Positions 1 through 8,346 of a stretch of DNA of 64,000 nt are shown piece by piece (within the stretch, counting starts at the first letter, position 1; every line of letters begins with the position of its first letter). The stretch is from NCBI RefSeq assembly GCF_000687165.1, contig NZ_JMKU01000005.1, positions 124,001-188,000 of the forward strand, in the 5' to 3' direction. The notes under the pieces are model-generated. The model had not been told where the DNA came from, ran no database searches, and saw nothing but the letters and a program-made list of their open reading frames with translations. This DNA comes from Paracidovorax oryzae ATCC 19882 (GTDB taxonomy: Bacteria > Pseudomonadota > Gammaproteobacteria > Burkholderiales > Burkholderiaceae_C). The position numbers and the translations under genes are program-made.

Positions 1-705
1 GAGTTCCACGGCGGCCGCTGCCACTTCGTGGACAGCCCCGCCGAGGTGTACGACGCGGCGCGAGCGATCGCGGCCGACACCGGCGGGCACTACATGGACC
101 AGTTCACCTATGCCGAACGGGCCACGGACTGGCGCGGCAACAACAACATCGCCGAAAGCATGTTCGTGCAGATGCAGCGCGAGCGCCATCCCGTGCCGCG
201 CTGGATCGTGGTCGGTGCCGGCACGGGGGGCACGAGCGCCACCATCGGCCGCTACATCCGCTACCAGCAGTACGCGACGCAGGTCTGCGTGGCCGATCCG
301 GCCGGCTCGGTGTTCAGTGCCTACTGGCGCTCGGGCGACGGCAGGCTCACGGCGCCGGGCTCCCGGATCGAGGGCATCGGCCGCCCGCGCGTGGAGCCGA
401 GCTTCATCCGCACGCTCGTGGACCACATGGAAGAAGTGGCGGACACCGATTCGGTGGCGGCGATGCAGGTGCTCTCGCAATTGCTCGGGCGGCGCGTCGG
501 CCCCTCCACGGGCACCAATTTCGCGGCCATGCTGCGCCTGGCCAGCGGCATGCGCAAGCGCGGCGAACAGGGCTCGCTGCTGTCGCTGCTGTGCGACTCG
601 GGCGAACGCTACCTGCCCACCTACTTCGACGACGCCTGGGTGGCCGGCACCATCGGCGACTGCGCGGCCGCGCGCGCTGGCATCCAGGCCTGCATGGACG
701 CCTGA
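1..705 (+). CDS. PLP-dependent cysteine synthase-like protein (5' truncated)
   Basis: The reading frame is open from base 1, so the N-terminal part, including the usual PLP-binding lysine, lies outside the window. The visible 234 residues contain the glycine-rich loop [17 protein letters not shown], which in the cysteine synthase/cystathionine beta-synthase fold grips the PLP phosphate. A substrate-domain tail follows with GTNFAAMLR near the end. The family makes or breaks C-O/C-S bonds at the beta carbon of serine- or cysteine-type substrates in the cytoplasm. The GTG at 28 is internal, not a start. The gene ends two bases before the next ATG, so the two genes are probably co-transcribed. 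Exact substrate cannot be told from this fragment. Confidence 0.8.
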   Translation, partial: EFHGGRCHFVDSPAEVYDAARAIAADTGGHYMDQFTYAERATDWRGNNNIAESMFVQMQRERHPVPRWIVVGAGTGGTSATIGRYIRYQQYATQVCVADPAGSVFSAYWRSGDGRLTAPGSRIEGIGRPRVEPSFIRTLVDHMEEVADTDSVAAMQVLSQLLGRRVGPSTGTNFAAMLRLASGMRKRGEQGSLLSLLCDSGERYLPTYFDDAWVAGTIGDCAAARAGIQACMDA

Positions 706-707
706 CC

Positions 708-1832
708 ATGCCGGGCCGCCCGACGCGCCGTGCCTGCCTCGCCGCCGCGCTCGGCGCCGCGTCCGCCAGCGCGTGGATGCCCTGGCCGGCGCATGCGCTG
801 CCCGCGCGTGCCCTGGCGTTCCCACGCGACCACGGCAGCCACCCGGACCTGCGCACCGAATGGTGGTACATCACCGGACACACCCACGCGGGTGGCCAGG
901 ACTGGGGTTTCCAGATCACCTTCTTCCGCTCCCGGGTGGACGAGACCCGCACGCTGCGCTCCGCCTTCGCGGCCCACCAGTTGCTGTTCGCGCACGCCGC
1001 GCTCACCGACGTGCGCAGCGGCCGGCTGCTGCACGACCAGCGCATCGCGCGCGCAGGCTTCGGCGTGGCACGGGCGCAGGAATCCGACACGGCCATCCGG
1101 ATCGGGGACTGGTCGCTCGCCCGCAGCGGCACGGCGGACGGTGGCAGCCGGTACGCGGCCCGCATCCCGGCAGAACGCTTCACCCTGGAACTGCAGTTCG
1201 ACAGCACCCAGCCCCTGATCCTGCAGGGCCGCCAGGGCCTGTCGCGCAAGGGGCCGCAGCCGGAGCAGGCGAGCTACTACTACAGCCAGCCCCAGCTGGC
1301 AGTGCGCGGCACCATCGCGCTGCCGGGCCGGCGCCTTGCCATCGGCGCGGACGGCAGCGGTGCCCCGCGCACGGCGCGCGCCTGGCTGGACCACGAGTGG
1401 AGCGAGGCCCTGATGCACCCCGAGGCCGTGGGCTGGGACTGGATCGGCATGAACCTGGACAACGGCGGCGCGCTCACGGCCTTCCGGCTGCGACGCCAGG
1501 ACGGCAGCGCGCTCTGGGCCAGCGGCTCGTTCCGCACGGGCGCGGATGCCGCGCTGCAGGTCTTCGAGGACGGGCAGGCCGTGGCGTTCATCCCCCTGCG
1601 CCACTGGACCAGCCCGCGCACCGGCACGCGCTACCCCGTCGCCTGGCGCATAGACACGCCCGCGGGCCGCTTCGAGGTCGATGCCCTGGCCGACGACCAG
1701 GAGCTGGACAGCCGCGGCTCCACCGGCGCGATCTATTGGGAGGGCCTGAGCGTGCTGCGCGACGCCTCAGGCAGCGAGGTGGGCCGCGGCTACCTGGAAC
1801 TCACCGGCTACTCGGGCGCGCTGCGCCTGTGA
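708..1832 (+). CDS. Tat-exported AttH/CrtC-type lipocalin-like protein
   Basis: 374 residues. The start ATG at 708 follows the upstream stop by two bases; the open frame extends further upstream, but that part only covers the end of the preceding gene. The N-terminus has RR followed by a hydrophobic stretch and an AHA cleavage site (TRRACLAAAL...PAHA), a plausible twin-arginine signal. The mature part starts with the TEWWYITGH signature of the AttH / hydroxyneurosporene synthase (CrtC) family and keeps the later WLDHEWSE and WDWIGMNL blocks. Relatives are lipocalin-like beta-barrel proteins; most members are not carotenoid hydratases but periplasmic proteins of unknown substrate. No carotenoid genes are nearby, so a pigment role is not supported. 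Confidence 0.75.
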   Translation: MPGRPTRRACLAAALGAASASAWMPWPAHALPARALAFPRDHGSHPDLRTEWWYITGHTHAGGQDWGFQITFFRSRVDETRTLRSAFAAHQLLFAHAALTDVRSGRLLHDQRIARAGFGVARAQESDTAIRIGDWSLARSGTADGGSRYAARIPAERFTLELQFDSTQPLILQGRQGLSRKGPQPEQASYYYSQPQLAVRGTIALPGRRLAIGADGSGAPRTARAWLDHEWSEALMHPEAVGWDWIGMNLDNGGALTAFRLRRQDGSALWASGSFRTGADAALQVFEDGQAVAFIPLRHWTSPRTGTRYPVAWRIDTPAGRFEVDALADDQELDSRGSTGAIYWEGLSVLRDASGSEVGRGYLELTGYSGALRL

Positions 1833-1845
1833 TGTCGAAGGCGAC

Positions 1846-2826
1846 TCAGGGGGTCTTCCTCACCCTTGCGATGATCTCCCCCATGATCCCGCGGCGGAAC
1901 GCCAGCACGCAGACCACGAAGATCAGGCCGGTGACGATGGTCACCGATTCGCCCAGCGTGCGGAACCAGTCCACGCCCGTGAGGGATGCGAGCAGGTTGC
2001 CGAATTCGCCGATCTTGTTCTCCAGCAGCACCACCACGGCGGAGCCGACCAGCGGGCCGGACAATGTGCCCAGGCCGCCGACGAGCGTCATCAGGATCAC
2101 CTGGCCCGAGGCCGTCCAGTGCACGTCCGACAGCGTGGCGAAGCCGAGCACCAGCGTCTTGAGCGAGCCGGCCAGCCCCGCGATGGCGGCCGAGATCACG
2201 AAGGCCAGCAGCTTGAAGCGCTGCGTGTCGTAGCCCAGCGAGATGGCGCGCGGCTCGTTCTCCTTGATGCCCTTGAGCACCTGGCCGAACGGCGAATGGA
2301 TGGTACGCACGATCAGCAGGAAGGCGGCGACCACCACGGCCAGCGCCACGTAGTACATGGTCACGTCGCTGGACAGGTCGAGCACGCCGAACAGCTTGCC
2401 GCGCGGCACGCCCTGCAGGCCGTCCTCGCCGCCCGTGAACGGTGCCTGCAGGCAGGCGAAGAACAGCATCTGCGCGAGCGCCAGCGTGATCATCGAGAAA
2501 TAGATGCCCTGGCGGCGGATGGCCAGCCAGCCGAACAGCAGGCCCAGCAGCGCGCCGCCCGCCGTGCCCAGCAGCAGCCCGATCTCGGGCGTGAGCCCCC
2601 AGACCTTGATCGCGTGGCCGGCGACGTAGGCCGCGCCGCCCAGGAAGGCCGCGTGGCCGAAGGACAGCAGCCCCGTGTAGCCCAGCAGCAGGTTGAAGGC
2701 GGAAGCGAACAGTGCGAAGCACAGCAGCTTCATCACGAAGACCGGATAGGCGCCGAGGAACGGCGCGGCGATCAGGCCCAGCAGCAGCAGGCCGTAGCCG
2801 AAGGTGGCGAGATTCTTTTGGTGCAT
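1846..2826 (-). CDS. livM: Branched-chain amino acid-type ABC transporter permease LivM
   Basis: 326 residues, mostly transmembrane helices, with the LivM hallmark GYTGLLSFGHAAFLGGAA near residue 50 and a GLGTLSGPLVG cytoplasmic coupling loop near the C-terminus. LivM pairs with LivH to form the channel of the hydrophobic amino acid (HAAT) uptake family in the inner membrane. It is the last gene of a six-gene same-strand set: two ATPases, two binding proteins, LivH, then LivM. It starts 19 bases after the livH stop. It converges on the lipocalin gene with only 13 bases between the stops. Confidence 0.93.
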   Translation of the reverse strand: MHQKNLATFGYGLLLLGLIAAPFLGAYPVFVMKLLCFALFASAFNLLLGYTGLLSFGHAAFLGGAAYVAGHAIKVWGLTPEIGLLLGTAGGALLGLLFGWLAIRRQGIYFSMITLALAQMLFFACLQAPFTGGEDGLQGVPRGKLFGVLDLSSDVTMYYVALAVVVAAFLLIVRTIHSPFGQVLKGIKENEPRAISLGYDTQRFKLLAFVISAAIAGLAGSLKTLVLGFATLSDVHWTASGQVILMTLVGGLGTLSGPLVGSAVVVLLENKIGEFGNLLASLTGVDWFRTLGESVTIVTGLIFVVCVLAFRRGIMGEIIARVRKTP

Positions 2827-2845
2827 GTGCGCGGCCCCGTCCTGG

Positions 2846-3730
2846 TCACTTTTCCTTGCCGAACAGGCCGGCGGGGCGGATGAGCAGCACCACCACCATG
2901 ATGACGAACACCACGGTGGACGATGCCTCGGGATAGAACACCTTGGTGAAGCCTTCGACGACGCCCAGGCCCAGGCCCGTGAGGATGGAGCCCATGATGG
3001 AGCCCATGCCGCCGATCACCACCACCGCGAACACCACGATGATGAGGTTCTGGCCCATGAGCGGCGTGACCTGGTAGACCGGCGCGGCCAGCACGCCCGC
3101 GAAGGCGGCCAGCGCCGCACCGAAGGCGTAGGTGAGCGTGATCATCACCGGCACGTTGATGCCGAAGGCCTCCACCAGGCGCGGGTTCTCGGTGCCGGCG
3201 CGCAGGTAGGCGCCGAGCTTGGTCTTCTCGATGACATACCACGTGCCGATGCAGACCACGATGGAGGCCACCACCACCCAGGCGCGGTAGTTGGGCAGGA
3301 TCATGAAGCCGAGGTTGGTGGCGCCTTCCAGCAGCTCGGGCGTGTCGTATCCCAGGCCCGAGACGCCGTAGATGGAGCGGAACACGCCCTCGATCAGCAG
3401 CGTGAGCCCGAGCGTGAGCAGCAGGCCGTAGAGGTGGTCGAGCTTGTAGATCCAGCGCAGCAGCAGCCGCTCGATCGCCACGCCGAAAAGGCCGACGACG
3501 AGCGGCGCCACGACGAGCATCACCCAGTAGTTGATGCCGAAATACGAACCCGCCATCCAGGTGAGCAGCGCCCCCAGCATGAACAGCGCGCCGTGCGCGA
3601 AGTTGATGACGTTCAGCAGGCCGAAGATCACCGCCAGCCCCAGGCTGAGGATGGCGTAGAACGAGCCGTTGACCAGCCCCAGCAGGAGCTGGCTCAGCAG
3701 GGCCGGCAGGGAGACACCGAAGATTTCCAT
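2846..3730 (-). CDS. livH: Branched-chain amino acid-type ABC transporter permease LivH
   Basis: 294 residues, about the usual family length, with the LivH N-terminal pattern of several hydrophobic helices and LLNVINFAHGALFMLGA near residue 45. A GGMGSIMGSILTGL coupling element lies in the last quarter. It forms the inner-membrane channel with LivM. It lies 47 bases after the stop of the nearer substrate-binding protein gene. The substrate class (branched-chain or other amino acids, or amides such as urea) cannot be settled from the permease. Confidence 0.93.
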   Translation of the reverse strand: MEIFGVSLPALLSQLLLGLVNGSFYAILSLGLAVIFGLLNVINFAHGALFMLGALLTWMAGSYFGINYWVMLVVAPLVVGLFGVAIERLLLRWIYKLDHLYGLLLTLGLTLLIEGVFRSIYGVSGLGYDTPELLEGATNLGFMILPNYRAWVVVASIVVCIGTWYVIEKTKLGAYLRAGTENPRLVEAFGINVPVMITLTYAFGAALAAFAGVLAAPVYQVTPLMGQNLIIVVFAVVVIGGMGSIMGSILTGLGLGVVEGFTKVFYPEASSTVVFVIMVVVLLIRPAGLFGKEK

Positions 3731-3777
3731 GGGGAGGCGGCTTGGGATGCGGGTGGAGGGCGCTCAGGCGGTGAGGA

Positions 3778-4983
3778 TCATTTCCAGAGCGCGCACTTGC
3801 TCTCGGCCTTGGTGGCGAAGACCTGGTCGCCCGGCAGCTTCTTCACGAGCTTGTAGTAGTCCCAGCTGCCCTTGGATTCCGCGGGCGTCTTCACCTGCAT
3901 GAGGTACATGTCGTGCACGTAGCGGCCGTCCGGGCGCAGCGTGCCGCTGTTGAAGAAGTCGTCCATCTTCATGCCGCGCCAGGCTTCCATCACGTTGTCG
4001 GCCTCGATGCTCTTGGCGGCTTCCACGGCCTTGAGGTAGTTCATGGTGGCCGAGTAGTCGGCCGCCTGGATCTCGGTCGGGCGGCGCTTGGTCTTCTCCA
4101 TGAAGCGGTCGGCGAACTTGCGGGTCTCGTCGTTCAGGTCCCAGTACCAGCTGGTGGTGAACTGCAGGCCCTCGGTGGTCTTCAGGCCCAGGCTGTGGAT
4201 GTCGCTGAAGAAGATCAGCAGGCCGGCGAGTTTCATGTTCTTGCCGATGCCGAATTCCTTGGCGGCCTTGATCGAATTGATCGTGTCGCCGCCCGCGTTG
4301 GCCAGGCCCAGGATCTGCGCCTTGGAGTTCTGCGCCTGCAAGAGGAAGGACGAGAAGTCCGACGCGTTGAGCGGGTGCCGCACGGAGCCCACGACGGTGC
4401 CGCCCTTTTCCTTCACCACGCGGGAGGTGTCGGCCTCCAGCGCATGGCCGAACGCATAGTCGGCCGTGAGGAAGAACCAGCTCTTGCCGCCCGCATCCAC
4501 GATGGCCGCGCCCGTGCCCTTGGCCAGGGCCACGGTGTCGTAGGCGTAGTGCACGGTGTAGGGGCTGCACTGCTCGTTGGTCAGCGCCGAGGTGGCCGCG
4601 CCGTTGTTGATGAAGACGCGCTTCTTCTCCTGCGCCACCTTGGCCATGGCCAGCGCCGTGCCCGAGTTGGTGCCGCCGAAGACCATGGTCAGCCCCTGCG
4701 TGTCGATCCACTCGCGCGCCTTGCTGGCCGCGATGTCCGCCTTGTTCTGGTGGTCCGCCGTGAGCAGTTCGATCGGCCGGCCGAGCACCTTGCCGCCGAA
4801 GTCGTCGATCGCCATCTGGATCGCCACTGCGCCGTTCTTGCCCTCCACGTCGGCATACAGGCTCGACATGTCGGTGATGAAGCCGATCTTCACCGGCGCG
4901 TCCTGCTGCGCGTGCGCAGCCGAGGCCGCCAAGAGCCCTGCGGCGCCGAGCGCCAGTGCCAGTTGCGTGATTCCGTATGCCAT
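3778..4983 (-). CDS. Periplasmic substrate-binding protein, Liv/HAAT type (copy 1)
   Basis: 401 residues from the ATG at 4983, which has AGGAGA eight bases upstream; an in-frame ATG at 5016 lacks a comparable site. A Sec signal (GAAGLLAASAAHA) precedes the mature start QQDAPVKIGFITDMSS, typical of type I periplasmic binding proteins (Peripla_BP_6). It delivers ligand to LivH/LivM. It is nearly identical over most of its length to the next gene (SLYADVEGKNGAVAIQMAID occurs in both), showing a tandem duplication. The N-terminal signal and a few internal stretches (NNGAATS versus VNGAGTS; VDAGGKSW versus VQQGGKDW) differ, so the two may have diverged in ligand preference. Confidence 0.9.
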   Translation of the reverse strand: MAYGITQLALALGAAGLLAASAAHAQQDAPVKIGFITDMSSLYADVEGKNGAVAIQMAIDDFGGKVLGRPIELLTADHQNKADIAASKAREWIDTQGLTMVFGGTNSGTALAMAKVAQEKKRVFINNGAATSALTNEQCSPYTVHYAYDTVALAKGTGAAIVDAGGKSWFFLTADYAFGHALEADTSRVVKEKGGTVVGSVRHPLNASDFSSFLLQAQNSKAQILGLANAGGDTINSIKAAKEFGIGKNMKLAGLLIFFSDIHSLGLKTTEGLQFTTSWYWDLNDETRKFADRFMEKTKRRPTEIQAADYSATMNYLKAVEAAKSIEADNVMEAWRGMKMDDFFNSGTLRPDGRYVHDMYLMQVKTPAESKGSWDYYKLVKKLPGDQVFATKAESKCALWK

Positions 4984-5046
4984 GGTTCTTGTCTCCTTCT
5001 GTTGTCGTTCGTCCATCGCGGGAAAGCGGCTGTCAGGCGCGGCGCG

Positions 5047-6267
5047 TCACTTCCAGAGCGCGCACTTGCTCTCGGCCTTGGTGGTCCACACCTGGTCGGC
5101 GGGGAGCTTGGCGACCACCTTGTAGTAGTCCCACGGCTCCTTGGATTCGGCGGGCGACTTCACCTGCATCAGGTACATGTCGTGCGCGAAGCGGCCGTCC
5201 GGGCGGATGCTGCCCTTGGCGTAGAAATCGTCGATGGGCGTGGACTTGAGCTTTTCCATCACCTTGTCGGCATCGGTGCTGTTGGCCGCCTGCACGGCCT
5301 TCAGGTAGTTCATCGTGGCCGAGTAGTCGGCCGCCTGGATGTCGGTGGGCATGCGCTTGGTCTTGGCGAAGAACTTGCGGCCGAAGGCGCGCGTCTTGTC
5401 GTCGAGGTTCCAGTCCCAGCTGGTGGTGAGCAGCAGGCCTTCGGTGTTCTTCAGGCCCAGGCTGTGGATGTCCGTCAGGAACACCAGCAGGCCGGCCATC
5501 TTCATGCTCTTGTTGATGCCGAACTCGCGCGCGGCCTTGATCGCGTTGATCGTGTCGCCGCCCGCGTTCGCCAGGCCCAGGATCTGCGCCTTCGAGTTCT
5601 GCGCCTGCAGCAGGAACGAGGAGAAGTCGGACGCATTGAGCGGATGCTTCACGCTGCCCAGCACGCGGCCGCCCTTCTCCTTCACCACCTTGGCCGTGTC
5701 CGCCTCCAGCGCCGCACCGAAGGCATAGTCGGCCGTCAGGAAGAACCAGTCCTTGCCGCCCTGCTGCACCACGGCGCCGCCCGTGCCCTTGGCCAGCGCC
5801 ACGGTGTCGTAGGCGTACTGCACGGTGTAGGGGCTGCACTGCTCGTTGGTCAGCGCCGATGTGCCCGCCCCGTTCACGATGAAGACGCGCTTCTTCTCCT
5901 GCGCCACCTTGGCCATGGCCAGCGCCGTGCCCGAGTTGGTGCCGCCGAAGAGCATCGTCAGGCCCTGCGTGTCGATCCACTCGCGCGCCTTGCTGGCCGC
6001 GATGTCGGCCTTGTTCTGGTGGTCGGCGGAGACCAGCTCGATCGGCATGCCCAGCACCTTGCCGCCGAAATCGTCGATCGCCATCTGGATCGCCACGGCG
6101 CCGTTCTTGCCCTCCACGTCGGCGTACAGGCTCGACATGTCGGTGATGAAGCCGATCTTCACCTTGCCCTCCTGCGCCTGCACGGCCGAAGCGGCGCACA
6201 GGCCTGCGAGGCCGAGCGCCACGGCGAGGGTCTTGAAGGTCGCGGTAGTGCGTGGAAGCTTCTTCAT
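5047..6267 (-). CDS. Periplasmic substrate-binding protein, Liv/HAAT type (copy 2)
   Basis: 406 residues, ATG preceded by AGGAGA at good spacing. The signal peptide ends near AVQAQ and the mature protein begins EGKVKIGFITDMSSLYADVE. It is a paralogue of the downstream binding protein, sharing long identical blocks and the same C-terminal end (TKAESKCALWK). It lies 61 bases downstream of livF and 63 bases before the start of copy 1. The family binds small amino acids or amides in the periplasm. A function identical to copy 1 is possible, but keeping both genes side by side suggests dosage or ligand-range benefit. Confidence 0.9.
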   Translation of the reverse strand: MKKLPRTTATFKTLAVALGLAGLCAASAVQAQEGKVKIGFITDMSSLYADVEGKNGAVAIQMAIDDFGGKVLGMPIELVSADHQNKADIAASKAREWIDTQGLTMLFGGTNSGTALAMAKVAQEKKRVFIVNGAGTSALTNEQCSPYTVQYAYDTVALAKGTGGAVVQQGGKDWFFLTADYAFGAALEADTAKVVKEKGGRVLGSVKHPLNASDFSSFLLQAQNSKAQILGLANAGGDTINAIKAAREFGINKSMKMAGLLVFLTDIHSLGLKNTEGLLLTTSWDWNLDDKTRAFGRKFFAKTKRMPTDIQAADYSATMNYLKAVQAANSTDADKVMEKLKSTPIDDFYAKGSIRPDGRFAHDMYLMQVKSPAESKEPWDYYKVVAKLPADQVWTTKAESKCALWK

Positions 6268-6328
6268 GTCGTTGTCTCCTGAGGCTGGATGGTCGTTCGT
6301 TCGTTTGTTCGGTCGGGTCGTGTTCGGC

Positions 6329-7042
6329 TCACACGCCCAGCAATTCGTTCAGCACCGGCATGCGCTGCTCCAGTTCGTCGGCGCCGAACTGCAGGGCGAT
6401 GCCTCCGTGCTCCATCACGTAGAAGCGGTCGGCGAGCGGCGCGGCGAAGCGGAAGTTCTGCTCCACCATCACCACCGTGTAGCCCTTCTGGCGCAGCGTG
6501 GTGATCATGCGCGCCAGGGCCTGCACGATGACGGGCGCGAGCCCTTCCGAGATTTCGTCGAGCAGCAGCAGCTGCGCGCCCGTGCGCAGGATTCGCGCCA
6601 CGGCCAGCATCTGCTGCTCCCCGCCCGACAGGCGCGTGCCCTGGCTGTGGCGGCGCTCCGCGAGGTTGGGGAACATCGCGTAGATCTCGTCCAGCGGCAT
6701 GCCGGCGCGGCCCGTCTTGAGCACGGGTGGCAGCAGCAGGTTCTCTTCGCACGACAGGCTGGAGAAGATGCCGCGCTCCTCCGGGCAGTAACCCACGCCC
6801 AGGTGCGCGATGCGGTGCGTGGGCATCTGGATGGTTTCCTGCCCGTTGATCTTCACCGAGCCCTTGCGCGCACCGGTCAAACCCATCACTGCGCGCAGCG
6901 TGGAGGTGCGGCCCGCGCCGTTGCGGCCCAGCAGCGTGACCACCTCGCCGGGCTGCACGACCATGTCCACGCCGTGCAACACATGCGATTCGCCGTACCA
7001 GGCTTCCAGGCCGCGGATTTCGAGAGCGGGGGAAGATGCCAT
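6329..7042 (-). CDS. livF: Branched-chain amino acid-type ABC transporter ATPase LivF
   Basis: 237 residues, the usual LivF length. It has Walker A GRNGAGRTST (the usual GKT lysine position reads R in GAGRTS), the signature LSGGEQQMLAVARIL, and Walker B LLLLDEISEGLAP followed by the late histidine-containing switch region VVMVEQNFRF. It energises uptake through LivH/LivM together with LivG. The Walker A lysine-to-arginine change is noteworthy: codon CGC where AAG is expected. It could reduce ATP hydrolysis at this site, as in degenerate ABC sites, or be a sequence error. Confidence 0.88.
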   Translation of the reverse strand: MASSPALEIRGLEAWYGESHVLHGVDMVVQPGEVVTLLGRNGAGRTSTLRAVMGLTGARKGSVKINGQETIQMPTHRIAHLGVGYCPEERGIFSSLSCEENLLLPPVLKTGRAGMPLDEIYAMFPNLAERRHSQGTRLSGGEQQMLAVARILRTGAQLLLLDEISEGLAPVIVQALARMITTLRQKGYTVVMVEQNFRFAAPLADRFYVMEHGGIALQFGADELEQRMPVLNELLGV

Positions 7043-7173
7043 CTCAGTGATCCAATGCGCAGATTGCGGCCAGCCGCCGTTGAAAGCGACACGGCCTTTC
7101 CGCTCCGAAGGCCGCGGAGCAGGCCAGGCCAGCAGACGCCGTGGAACGGGCTTGGCCCGGCCACTGGCGGCGT

Positions 7174-7212
7174 CCCCCTTCCCGCAGGAGAAGGGGGAAG
7201 GCGCGAAGCGCC
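7174..7212. repeat. Two-hairpin GC-rich intergenic repeat (REP-like)
   Basis: Two adjacent perfect palindromes lie in the livG-livF gap. CCCCCTTC pairs with GAAGGGGG around an 8-base loop (7174-7197). GGCGC-GAA-GCGCC follows (7200-7212), trailed by CACAGGGGGTTG. From memory, many Comamonadaceae genomes carry dispersed copies of this kind of element between genes. In the transcript it would form a stable double stem between the two ATPase cistrons and could protect or attenuate the mRNA. Confidence 0.6.
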
Positions 7213-7231
7213 ACAGGGGGTTGGCGCATCA

Positions 7232-8005
7232 TCAGTGAGCCCCCTGAAGCTGGCCGTCCGTGGTGCCCATGTACGCCTCCATGACCTGCGGATTGCGCGA
7301 GACCTCCTCGTACGGCCCCTCGGCCAGCACGGCCCCGCGCTGCAGCACCGTGATGCGGTCTGCGATGGTGGAGATGACTTTCATGTTGTGCTCGACCATG
7401 AGGATCGTGCGGCCGGCCGACACCTTCTTGATGAGCTGCGTGACGCGGTCCACGTCCTCGTGGCCCATGCCCTGCGTGGGCTCGTCGAGCAGCATCAGTT
7501 CGGGCTCCATCGCCAGGGTCGTGGCGATCTCCAGCGCGCGCTTGCGGCCGTAGGGCAGGTTGACGGTGACCTCGTCGGCCAGGTCGGCCAGGCCCACTTC
7601 CGCGAGCAGTTCGCGCGCCCGGCTGTCGAGGTGCGCCAGGCTGCGCTCGCTTTTCCAGAAATGGAACGAGGTGCCGAGCCGGCGCTGCAGGCCGAGCCGC
7701 ACGTTCTCGGTGAGCGTCAGGTGCGGGAACACGGCCGAGATCTGGAACGAGCGGATCACCCCGCGCCGGGCGATCTGCGCGGGCGCCTCGCGGGTGATGT
7801 CCGCGCCGTTGAAAGTGATGGTGCCGGACGTGGGCTCCAGGAACTTGGTCAGCAGGTTGAAGCAGGTGGTCTTGCCCGCGCCGTTGGGGCCGATCAACGC
7901 ATGGATGGAACCGCGGCGCACCGACAGGTTCACATCGCTCACCGCGGTGAAGCCCTTGAATTCCTTGGTGAGATGGCGGGTTTCGAGAATGACGTCGTCG
8001 CGCAT
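7232..8005 (-). CDS. livG: Branched-chain amino acid-type ABC transporter ATPase LivG
   Basis: 257 residues from the ATG at 8005 (protein start MRDDVILETRHLTKEFKGF). The frame stays open to an ATG at 8128, but that 41-residue extension is Pro/Ala/Arg-rich and not family-like. It has Walker A GPNGAGKTT, the LivG-specific LTENVRLGLQRR region, signature-like LPYGRKRALEIATTLA (LSGGQ replaced by LPYGRKR, normal in LivG), and Walker B LMLLDEPTQGMG. It is the first gene of the transporter set. A 190-base gap with a hairpin repeat separates it from livF, which is wider than the other gaps. Confidence 0.9.
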   Translation of the reverse strand: MRDDVILETRHLTKEFKGFTAVSDVNLSVRRGSIHALIGPNGAGKTTCFNLLTKFLEPTSGTITFNGADITREAPAQIARRGVIRSFQISAVFPHLTLTENVRLGLQRRLGTSFHFWKSERSLAHLDSRARELLAEVGLADLADEVTVNLPYGRKRALEIATTLAMEPELMLLDEPTQGMGHEDVDRVTQLIKKVSAGRTILMVEHNMKVISTIADRITVLQRGAVLAEGPYEEVSRNPQVMEAYMGTTDGQLQGAH

Positions 8006-8346
8006 GGGGCAGGAGCCGCTCCGTGGTGGGCCCCTCCGGCACGCCGCGCGAGGAACGGCGGCGCATGCCGGGAGGGCAGGTTGCGGTGCATCGTATGCCG
8101 CCGTGCCGAAGGCCAGGAACTGGGACAAATGCCTATGTATAAACGCCTAAGCAAACACCCCCCGCCCTGCCGCCGGGGCCTTTCCACGCGGTCGCGGCTT
8201 CCCTTGCCGACCTGTCGACCTCAAGGATCACGGCTCCCCATGGACGTTGAGGAGCACTGGTGTATTGCTATATTTTAAATAGCAGACATCCAGCGCGATG
8301 AAGGTGCTCCCCGTGCGGGCCGCCACCTTCATACACTGGCGTCACC
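8006..8346. other. Divergent intergenic region, livG / exporter gene
   Basis: This 341-base stretch without a convincing gene must hold the start signals for livG (leftward) and the exporter gene (rightward). It becomes AT-richer at two points: around 8130-8150 (TGTATAAACGCC) and around 8265-8285 (a small inverted repeat). I could not find a -35/-10 pair good enough to call a promoter. Short open frames here have no SD sequence and no recognisable product. Confidence 0.5.
8266..8284. repeat. AT-rich inverted repeat TGCTAT...ATAGCA
   Basis: A six-base palindrome, TGCTAT and ATAGCA, around a 7-base AT loop, in an AT-rich patch inside otherwise GC-rich DNA about 60 bases upstream of the exporter gene. 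It could be an operator, a weak stem-loop or part of a promoter. Similar AT islands with TGCTAT/ATAGCA are, from memory, common in Comamonadaceae intergenic DNA. Confidence 0.4.

Noticed and set aside
708-1832. AttH/CrtC-type protein as a carotenoid hydratase
   Set aside because: No carotenoid genes in the window, and most members of this family are not carotenoid enzymes.
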